Positions 54,735 through 63,026 of a DNA stretch of 63,026 nucleotides are shown here, piece after piece; within the stretch, counting starts at the first letter, position 1; each line of letters starts with the position of its first letter. The translations under genes were made by a program, and so were the position numbers. The stretch covers positions 1,127,210 through 1,190,235 of the forward strand of contig MNCI01001065.1 of assembly GCA_015680685.1 (NCBI GenBank). The letters are read 5' to 3'. The DNA is from Gnetum montanum (taxonomy: Eukaryota; Streptophyta; Gnetopsida; Gnetales; Gnetaceae). Under the pieces are notes generated by a model. That model saw only the letters and a list, made by a program, of their open reading frames with translations. It made no database searches and was not told the DNA's origin.

Positions 54735-55000
54735 ATGAAGGCAACAAGCAAAGTCTACTACAACATTAAAATGGTAGCAACAAGTAGCGTCTGCTATGAT
54801 GTTAAACTAGTGGTAACAAGCAGCATCTACTACGATGTTAAACTAGTGACGACCATCTGCTACGAAGTAAAACTAGCACAACTAGTCCACTATGACTATA
54901 AATTGGCACGACACATCCGCTATGATATTAAACTGGCATATACGGTCTACTAGGACCTTAACCCAGCACACAGTCTACCAGGACCTTAAACTAGGTTCAC
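54735..55000. repeat. Mini-hairpin array, element D (after integrase)
   Basis: About nine units reading hairpin, then TTAAACTAG. Examples are CATC (54824) with GATG (54834), AGTC..GACT, ATC..GAT near 54920 and GTC..GAC. Same position relative to integrase as the array at 22321 in B. Confidence 0.85.
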
Positions 55001-55938
55001 GTCACATCCCTAGCATGCATCTGTGCGAAGTACACATTGAACAAGTGTGCATAGTGTCGATGTGGGGGTGGGACGTTGTAGCTCTAGAATGTAGTTCACG
55101 ATGCAATGAGAACATGATCTCGAATGTATGCAACACTGCCACCCTTGGCATCATGCTGACCCTCCGAAGATGTCATATGACATCACACTAGCCCTATGGA
55201 CCTACCGTCGGCACGACCCACCGCCCTGATGGTAGTTCCTTTGTCAGTACCTGCAGCTGGAGTTTCTGCAGTATTGTGGCCCAGCCACAATGTTGTTACC
55301 CTCCAGCTTCTTGTTGATTTCTGGGCTCAAATGATGTTTAGCTATGTGGTAGCTAATCCCATAGCTAAACTGAGATTGCATGCCTTTGGCAGGGTTTCCA
55401 GAGCATTCACACTCACAGCGACTCCTTGCCCCTTCAAGGCGAGTTCCTCCACGCTGATGCTACCAAGGTCACCGATGACCTTCCTGCCTTGGACAATGCA
55501 TGATAGTGAAGATATCCAAGAGCTTCAACAATGTCTGTAGTAAGCAAGACCTATCTTGCCATAGTAGTAAATGCTACGGCATCGCGAAGTGAGTGCCTCG
55601 ACTAGCTTGGCTATTTCAGAGTGCAAATTCCATGATGTGCGTAACACAGCTCGCCACATGGGAAGCATATGTAGGCAAGTAAAAACCCTACACTGGTGTA
55701 ACACAACTCATCCTAGGAAAGAGACACCTTTCCTACAAAGGGTTGCAAGTTACTGAAAGTAAAGATGAAAACGCAAATAACTCCCTCATGAGCACTCTGA
55801 TGAGGGACTCTACTAAACCTCATCTTTACAGTTTTCTTGAACCTTCTTCCTCCCTGGAAAACTCTCAAGTGTAGCCAAGAAAAATCTTGAAGATCACTGA
55901 GAGGCAACGTTACTGTTGTGCCTTCCATCGTGTTTCGT
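55001..55938 (+). other. Element D 3' non-coding region
   Basis: No recognisable coding, and the ORFs in it have no family motifs. Corresponds in position to 21351-22320 of B. Confidence 0.5.
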
Positions 55939-55941
55939 ATT

Positions 55942-55994
55942 CTTTGTCAACATCTCTCGAGCCCATCCTCTAGACGTCAACAAAGAGGGGCCAA
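55942..55994 (+). other. Polypurine tract and stem-loop, element D
   Basis: CTTTGTCAACATCT (55942-55955) pairs imperfectly with AGACGTCAACAAAG (55972-55985). The tract AAAGAGGGGCCAA (55982-55994) abuts the 3' LTR. Confidence 0.78.
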
Positions 55995-57642
55995 TGAAAC
56001 ACCCCAAAATTTGAAGGCATGCTTACTTCACCAAGTCTTTGCAATTCACCTAGCATTACAGTAGTTCTTTAGGAGATGGATGCTCTGATGTTCAGACTGT
56101 CTAGTTCGGCAAGTTTTCTACCCCAGGTGTCAATAGGCTAAATAGATTCTCTAGTCTGCCCACCTGAGTAGTTCACCCAGTCGATAACACACTTAGGAGT
56201 GGTGTGTGGAATTGCTAGTGGTGCTTAGAACGTGTAAAATGCTTCAGCAAGTTTTCTAAGTCAAGGAGTTTTTCTACACTATGTAGCATAGCAAACTTCA
56301 AAAGACGTTTGTAGAACTACAATGCTACGCTATGCTATGCCATGCAGCGTAGCACAGTGTAGCAAAAACTAGACAATCAGTCCCCTCGTCCAACTTCAAG
56401 TCCTTCAACAATGTCTCCTTCCATCAGAAAGTGATGAACTTGGAAAAAAGTAGGCTATGTTGGCCGCTATGCTATGCTAAGCTACATGGTGCAGCGAGGC
56501 ATAACAATTCTACGAAAGTGATAGAAGGCATCTCAAAGGGCAGGATCAGGAAGTTCGCAAGCTTCACAGTGCAAAAGGAAAAGTTTGCAGATTGGTGACA
56601 TTTTTGTAACTAAGGATAGCTTCTATGCTATGATAGGCTACATAGCATAGCATAGCATAGCAAATATGCAATAAATAGTCACCGCGCTTCAAAGGTTTCC
56701 AACGCATGCAACAGAACACACTGCACATTTTTGCTTCGAACCGACGGCTACACTACATTGCATAGCATAGCATGGCATAACAAGATGCTATGCTACACCA
56801 AACATGCTTTGCCACAAAGAATGGAAATGTGTGGCAAGAAGTTATGCTACATCAATGCACTCCACCTAATCACACCATTTCTCTGATAGCATAATTACAA
56901 TGTGGAAGGCTTGTAATTACAGCATGGTAGACTTACCCAACGGTCATGCAGGCACGTGTAGCATAGATAGGACAACATAAGCCCAGGGCACATGACATCC
57001 AATAAATACCCCAATGAGCAACGCTTGAGGGATCTGGGTCTAGTTTTTTGGCAAAATCTGGTCGGCTAACAATTTTGTTGGCTAACAAGCAAAAAAGTTA
57101 GCATTGTAACCTTGAGCATTGTAGGCTTTCTCTTTGACATTATAAATAGTTAGCACTCTCAGATGGCATTTTGTTCTACTCTTTTCTACCACCTTGGTAG
57201 CATTTCACATTGTTAATGCCTAAGTCTGCATTCAAGCACATAACCATCTTGCTCTACACATCTTGGCTACTCTCGAGATCCCTGCACTTCTTAGCGCTAT
57301 GCAACCGATTGTATCCACCTTGACAGAGAAAGTTGTAGCTTTGAAGCGGTGCATTTTTCTAACTGCATTTTACTTTATCTCTTACTTATCATTGCATTTT
57401 ACACTATTTTCTACCTCTTTTACATTTAAGAATTAGTTCGCGCTATCAGTCTCATTTTCAAATTATCTAGTTGCAAAAGGTTATATTAACACCAACTAAG
57501 TCCCTGTCTGATCAAACAGACCGTTCAGGGCACCCCGTTTCTGTTCCATCTAGCACAACCCTCCCATGGAAACGGGGTTAATACTGTCAATGACTGACTA
57601 CCTCTCGAAGTTTTCTAGCCATCGAAATTTTTGGTCGCTATA
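55995..57642 (+). repeat. Element D 3' LTR
   Basis: 1648 bp, TGAAACACCCC...GGTCGCTATA. It carries a block at 56212-56690 that the 5' LTR lacks, containing at least three CTATGCTA/TAGCATAG inverted repeats (56270-56350, 56465, 56625). Confidence 0.9.
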
Positions 57643-60600
57643 GTGTACTCTTTGGATTTTATGTTGGCTGACCTGAATTATGATGAATAGGGGTGCTATT
57701 GTCACCTGACACTTTTTAGGGTCTTCCCTAATGGACTCGTCATAGAATGTTAATTGGGATGGTCACAATTCTTTAGGCGTAGAAGGAAGCATAACTGAAT
57801 GGATTTCTTTCTCCTTGAGAAGCATTTTCTCATCAATTGGTATGGATGTTAGCATGCGAACTAGAGCCTCATAATGTGCAGTGGAAGTCATTACCTAGTC
57901 ATAGGCTCAACATTGTATTTTCTTAGAGACTATATTACCTAAGTAAGAGTGCTTAGGAGGTCATGTCCACCTTCCTTTTTTTTACTGCCCTTCTCTTCTT
58001 CCATTCATCCTAGAAAATGAATTTCCTAAGGAGGGGCCATTTCGAGTTTGGGGTTGGACCCTTTCAGGCTAGGTGGTGATGACCATGCATGTGTAGCGGC
58101 GTTAACTTTTGTTGAAGAGGCAGGCATAGATGTAGAAGCCAAAGGAGTGGACTTGGAAGGACCTAGGTTGGTACATTCCATACTCGTTTCACCTATCAAA
58201 CGCTCTTCCCATTTCTTTGAACAAGAAGGCTATGATGTCGTCTTATGTGGGATGGGGACAGTTGAGTGGCTTGGCCCCCTAATGATGAAGGGGTTTTGCG
58301 ATGTTAGTGCAAGTGGTGATGTAGTTTTGATTGTGAAAGGTGCAGGGGCGGATGCCCAAGGAGGGACCTTGAGAACAAATGGTTGCTACAGTGTCTTTCT
58401 TGCCATTGCTGGTGTCGCTACGCTACGTTAAGGTATATGAATCATAAATGGCTTCTAGAGCAGTTCCAAATTACTGTCTATGCCAATAGTGTTGATGATG
58501 TACCCCATGTCATTAGTGTTGAGTAGGTCCTTGTAAATATGAAAGAATTGATTTTCAGGGTGAATGGGGTTGCTTTCATCCAGCACCAACTTCCCCTTAT
58601 CAATCATCCAATGAATGTCATCTTTTAAGGCCAAAAAATAATCTGTGTCATCACTACAAAGTTGGTGGTAGTCACAGAACTGTTCTAGCTTGAAGTTCTT
58701 AGGAACTAGGGGATCGTTGGGCAAAGCCAAGGAGGAGTTCCTAAGGAGTTCATAGTACTATCGATGCCTTTTGGTTGCCTCCTCTAACATCCACTTGTGT
58801 TGAATATACCCTGCCCCTAGCAATTGCTTCAGGAGTTTTGAAGGCTTGATAGGTAGTGGGGTGTACTTAGAGTGATCTTTACACTCGAAGTTAGGCTTAG
58901 GTAGGGTGGATGCTTCGGGTGCTGACATTGAGGGTTGGGTAGCATTTCCTAGGTTAGGCACAGGGTTAGTTAGTGTAGTGGCCATCTTTTTGTTGTTATT
59001 GTTGTTGGGCTTGGCCTCATTTTCCATAGTGGCCACTGTGGCTATTGTAGCATTTCCTTTCTCTTTTTCCTTCTTGATATACATGTTTTTATATGCAACA
59101 TAGGCCGAATCTTTACTTGCCTCGGCTGCATCTTGAATAATCTTGGTTTGGGAAAAATATTTACTAAGAGTTTGTGGAGCTAGGTAGTATAGTTTGGACT
59201 TAATAAAGTCATTCATTGCACCCTTAAAGATGGCTAGTAGATGGGCCTTCGAGATGGGCTCATGGATCTCATTCAGGGTAGCGCTCCACCACTATATAAA
59301 TTTTTGGACTGATTCTAGTGGATCTTCCTTAACACTCATTGGCTAATCTAGCGTAAATTTTGGTTTCAAGTTATACTTCAAACCAGTTATGAACTGAGTT
59401 AGCAGCTCCTCTAGGGTTGACATAGAAGAGTGTGGGAGCACGCGGTACCAGTCTAAAGCTTTGCTTGTTAGAGACATGGAAAAGACACAGATGATGGTGT
59501 GTGGCCATTGTTGCAATAGAAGGGACTCAAATTTAAACGTCATGAGATTCGCATTGGGGTCACCCTCTCTATTGTATTTTTTAAAATGGGGGATTGGTAT
59601 CCTAGGGGGTAATGTTAGCATGGGGACTATTGAGCTGATGGGATCGTCATGGTAGAAATCCATGACTTGTACTGTGTCAGAACTGATAGCTTTTAGGCGC
59701 TTAATTTCTTCATTAAGGATCTGGATAAGTTGGAATGCTTGGTCCAGACTCGAGGATGATGCAGATGATTGTAAGGTTGTAGGGGTGACTACCATTGGTG
59801 GCATGGTAGGGGTAGCGACCTGGCTCATAGGTGGTGCCATTGGGGTAGTCCCCACGAAGGGTGCTACTTGTGCTGTCCACCACCCAGTGAATGGTGCTGT
59901 TGGAGTGGTGGCCACTAGTGGTGCCATAGGATAAGTTGTTTGCATGATCGGTGGGGTAGACCATAGTCCTACACTTGGTTGTACCATTTGTGGGACCTGG
60001 TTCGCTTGATGGTAAGCATAGTGTAACATTTGGGAAGGTTGCAAAGTAGGGGGAGAAGTGACTGGGGTCCACCACATGGGTGGGGTTGGGCTCGCTACTA
60101 ATGGTGAAATAGGTGTAGATGCTAGAATGGAAGTGGAGACTATATGCAACTATGATGTGGGAAGTGTGTGTACATAAGGTAGGGTAGCCATGAAGGGTGC
60201 TTGGTACGATGAAGGAATAGATTGTGGAGGGATAGTGCTTGGAAACGAGATGTAGGAATAGGCATGTTGATACATGAAGGGTATTGCATGGCTACCCATG
60301 GCCGATGAAACTATGATTTATGACAGGGTGGATGTAATTGTAAAGGAAGTAGTTGCGAAGAGTAGGTTCAGCCAGAAGTCATGGCAGGAGGGATAGTCGC
60401 AAGGTTAGTCTAACCCCCACCCTTGGACTAGGAATCTAGGTCCTCTTGTCCATCCTAAAACGGCTTGTCATAGTTGGACGTCGTGTCTCGTTGCTCCCTA
60501 TACCTACTTGTCCGTACTAGCTGATCTAAGATCCACTGATACATTTGTGTCAAGGGAATGACAATGCCAGGAGTAGGGACAAATTTCCTCCCATTGCAGT

Positions 60601-60850
60601 AAAGGAACTTGAAGTTACATTTGTCTTCAAGTTCTTGGGCATCTAAGGGCAGATTTTCCTAGATCTTGGCACAAAGGAAGTTGTAAATTTTAGTATGTTG
60701 TACCAAGCTCTTAGGTGACTGGTTTTGGATCCTAAGAGATTGGCATGGCCGTTGCACTAGGCTAGGTGGTCGCTCAGCACCTGTAGTGCCTTGAACCAAA
60801 AAAGGAACCTCAAGGTTTGAGGAAGCAATAGTAGTGGTCGAGAAAATCAT
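57643..60850 (-). pseudogene. gag-pro: Element E gag and protease start
   Basis: Begins near 60850 (MIFSTTTIASSNLEVPF, as in D). A Thr/Pro-rich linker (60149-59760) is followed by a capsid-like region (FKKYNREGDPNANLMTFKFE, 59600-59340; then 59216-59100) and a Lys/Asn-rich stretch. The knuckle is degenerate (QFCDYHQLCSDDTDYF: GH replaced by SD and the last Cys by Phe). Stops and frameshifts are present. The protease start near 57700 (FIIIQVSQHKIQRV) is cut by D and continues at 45047. Confidence 0.86.
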
Positions 60851-61061
60851 TTTTGTGAGGTCAAAAATGGTTTGCAAGCAAGAAAAAAAAGAGATCAAGA
60901 GGTGATCAAAGGCTTTTTGACTTACAGGGTTCCAAAGGAACTGTCATTGTGACTAGCCTATACCACATGATGCGTAAACAACCGCAAGGGTGTTACGTTT
61001 ACATTGATGAGTGACGAGGTATAGAGAGCATGCAGGACTACCCATAGGACATGCACCAAAA
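60851..61061 (-). other. Element E leader
   Basis: Non-coding. It holds one copy of the module of about 140 bp that is tandemly duplicated in D's leader. Confidence 0.6.
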
Positions 61062-61080
61062 GGCCCTCCTTCTAGCACCA
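61062..61080 (-). other. Primer-binding site, element E
   Basis: Plus strand GGCCCTCCTTCTAGCACCA, one base from B's site, five bases from the LTR. Confidence 0.75.
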
Positions 61081-61085
61081 AAAAC

Positions 61086-62947
61086 TATAGCAACCAAAAA
61101 CATCGGTGGCTAGAACACCGAGAGGTTACCAGGTGAATAGTTTAACCCTAGATCCGTGCAAGGGCTGTGCTAGATAAAACGGAAGCGAGGCACCCTGAAT
61201 GGTCTGGTTGATCAGACAAGGACTTAATTAGTGTAACTTAACCTTACATGAACGTTGTTTTGAATGCAAAATACGCAAGGTAAAATAGATAATCAATAAA
61301 TGTAAGAATGAAGGAAGTAATGCAAAATAGTGATAACAATAAAGAGATAATAGAATAAAATTAGGTAAGAAAATGCACTACCCCAAGGTCGTGGGTTCGA
61401 TTCTTTGCCTTGTTTGAAAGATGTATAATAAGTTATGAAATGCGAGAGGTGCACAGAGAATTCAAGAGTAACTAGAATGCTTAAGGGAAAATGCCAACTA
61501 TGTCTTCTGGGAGCCAACTTAAAGGGAAACTACAATAAGAAGATAACTCTCTTTTATGAGAAGTCAATCAAGGAGCTAACCAATCAATGCAAAATGCCAA
61601 CAAGCCAACTGCTCTTCTCAATGTAAAATGTCAACTCTTTGGATGAAAAATGCCAACTAGAAAAGCCAACCTCAAAATGCCAATGTAAAAAAGCCAACCC
61701 TTTGAGCGTTGGTCGTTAGGGTATTTGTAGGGCCATGAGTAGGAGAAAAACACAGTTTAGGCACCACGTGTCCTGGACCCCACAATATGCTGATGTGCCA
61801 GTACCATGTGGGTGTGCTATGCCGGTTGCAAACTTTGCTATGCTATAACCATGTTGTTGAAACTACACATGCTAGAATTTAGTGTGCTAATAATGCAAGA
61901 AGAAATGGAGTCTCCATCCCAAGACTACATCTTCCCTATCCTTATGAATAGGATCAAGCATAGCGACAAATTTTGGGGGATGGACTAAGTGGTATGCCCA
62001 AGTGTAATAAAGTCACTGATCATGGTGAGCTTAGTTATTTCCAATAAGTCATAGAGCTAGCTGAAGATGTCTTGATGTATCTGTCAACTTTGCATCACTT
62101 ACGCTGTCTAGCACATTGATGTAGTGTAGTTGCTTGCTACGCTGTGCTACACTATGTAGGGTAGCATAGCGTAGCCACCGGTCTGAATAGGAAACTTGCA
62201 TTGGAGTCAACAGTATTTGCTAGAAGCCTTGATGCATGCCAGGTTAATCTTTGGAGCATTTCATTGATTTGCAGTTTTTGCTACACTATGCTACGATATG
62301 TAGCATAGCATAGCATAGCAATCAATGTAACATGCATTTCTGTCAAAATTGTGGGGTTTCACAAGAAAACTTTGCTTGTGGTTCAAGGGCTAACTGAGAT
62401 AGGGTAGTTTTAGAAGCCAAAATGCTATTAAATGCAGTCCTTTTTGTGCAATGTCTTGGCAAAGGAGGTTTTGTGTGTTTCTCCCTTGCTATGTTGTACT
62501 ACGCTATGTAGCCTAGCATAGCGTAGCACCCTGTGTTGGCCGAATTCTAACTTTGCCTTGCATGAACATCTTGCTAAAGCTTGTAATTTAGATGCTTGAT
62601 TGATTTTTTGAGGGCTTTCTACACTACACAGCGTAGTATAGTGTAGCAGAATTCTCTACTATTTTGCTAAAACTTGTCAAACTATTTTGCTCATTCCAAA
62701 CACTCTTGATGACTCATAACATAGTTTTTAAGTAGACTAGCAACTGGGCGAATTGTCCAGGTGGGTAGGCTAGAGAGTCCATCGGGCCTATCAGCTCTGG
62801 AGATAGAAAACATAATGGACTGAATAGTCTAACCTCAGTGCCTAAATTTTCTTGTCAAACCATCATGATGCTACACTTGCAGAAGTCCTTGCTTAAATTC
62901 CAAGACCCTGGTGAAGTAAGGGGGCATCGAAATTTTATGGTGTTTCA
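61086..62947 (-). repeat. Element E 5' LTR
   Basis: 1862 bp on plus from TATAGCAACC to ..GGTGTTTCA, the reverse complement of D's TGAAACACC...GGTCGCTATA design. U3 (61800-62650) holds four inverted repeats built from CTACGCTATG-like words (62146, 62280, 62499 and 62619). No coding is seen; the short ORFs are featureless. Confidence 0.85.
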
Positions 62948-63026
62948 ATTCTCACATGACCTGTATGCATTGTAGCATTATAATATGCAATGGTATTTTG
63001 TATTCTTTGTCGGTGCCTCTCAGGTC
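62948..63026 (+). other. Flank of E: start of another element's polypurine-tract stem-loop
   Basis: The last bases (GTATTCTTTGTCGGTGCCTC, then TCAGGTC) match the left arm and loop of the stem-loops in D (GTATTCTTTGTCAACATCTC) and B (CTCTCAGGTC). E therefore appears to be inserted near the 3' end of a further plus-strand element whose LTR would begin just outside the window. Confidence 0.5.

Larger units (their letters stand above)
45048..57642 (+). mobile_element. Element D, Tat-lineage retrotransposon with antisense gene remnant, RT deleted
   Basis: 12.6 kb on plus: 5' LTR (45048-46240), primer-binding site, duplicated leader, gag-protease (46693-50508), hairpin array, antisense gene remnant on minus (51170-52640), archaeal-type RNase H and integrase (52891-54731), hairpin array, 3' non-coding region, polypurine stem-loop and 3' LTR (55995-57642). 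A perfect GTGTA duplication flanks it. RT, the first RNase H and the 5' half of the antisense gene are missing, consistent with one deletion ending near 52880. Confidence 0.9.
44462..62947 (-). mobile_element. Element E, D-like Tat element, truncated (interrupted by D)
   Basis: 5' LTR 61086-62947, primer-binding site 61062-61080, gag 60850-57648, D inserted at the protease, protease end 45042-44462. No pol or 3' LTR follows; the sequence passes into A's LTR, so the element is truncated. Its gag and protease resemble those of D far more than those of A-C. Confidence 0.75.

Noticed and set aside
58048-58431. 127-codon plus-strand ORF
   Set aside because: It is the shadow of E's gag-protease linker, which is coding on minus and matches D and A.
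61381-61410. GGTCGTGGGTTCGATTC, like the T-arm and B box of a tRNA gene
   Set aside because: No acceptor stem, D-arm or anticodon arm can be fitted around it. It lies in the E LTR and is best taken as a chance match or old tRNA-derived fragment.

Overview
The window looks like heterochromatin from a vascular plant with a large, repeat-rich genome. A gymnosperm or similar is plausible, but the sequence does not fix the species. I found no intact host gene, rRNA, tRNA or CRISPR array. Almost every base belongs to nested, decayed Ty3/gypsy LTR retrotransposons. Five of them (A to E) are related. They share TGAAAC...-type LTR ends, a primer-binding site that fits the 3' end of tRNA-Asn, a Tat/Ogre-like Gag with a C-x2-H...GH...C knuckle, a DDGA-type protease, and (in B and D) a second archaeal-type RNase H before integrase. 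That dual RNase H is the hallmark of the Tat lineage. A sixth element (G) is a different, single-RNase-H Ty3/gypsy family.

Layout. 1-6397: element G (+), with the end of its 5' LTR, an internally deleted pol, an extra promoter-led ORF and a 3.0 kb 3' LTR, inserted in element A. 6398-13984: element A (-), with the 3' half of an antisense gene, a hairpin-repeat array, gag-protease and part of its LTR. 13985-42617: element C (-), a gag-protease-only element inserted in A's LTR (TSD ATGCC/ATACC). 20143-38068: element B (-), a structurally complete 17.9 kb element inserted in C (TSD TGGGG). 42618 to about 44300: the rest of A's LTR. 44462-62947: element E (-). 45048-57642: element D (+), inserted in E's protease (TSD GTGTA). 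The last 80 bp look like the polypurine-tract stem-loop of yet another element.

The most interesting feature is in B. Between its gag-protease ORF and its RT-RNaseH-integrase ORF, on the opposite strand, lies a complete eukaryotic transcription unit. It has a TATA box (26489), eight exons with GT-AG introns whose summed length is exactly 3198 nt (1065 codons plus stop), and an AATAAA signal (31515). The same gene, with the same splice sites where both are preserved, sits antisense beside protease in A and between protease and aRNase H/integrase in the diverged element D. I do not recognise the protein; its C-terminal part is coiled-coil-like. Arrays of short hairpins flank each coding module: a stem of 3-5 bp, a loop of about 6 nt, then TTAAACTA. 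The stem sequences change in a compensatory way between copies. In addition, each subfamily carries its own palindromic 'word' in its LTR, for example AGCGTATACGCT in B, and in B this word recurs in the leader and in the antisense gene's first intron.

All coding regions carry stops and frameshifts. Most stops in the antisense genes are explained by single C-to-T changes at CAG or CGA, as expected from methylated transposon DNA. B's integrase also lacks its catalytic Glu.
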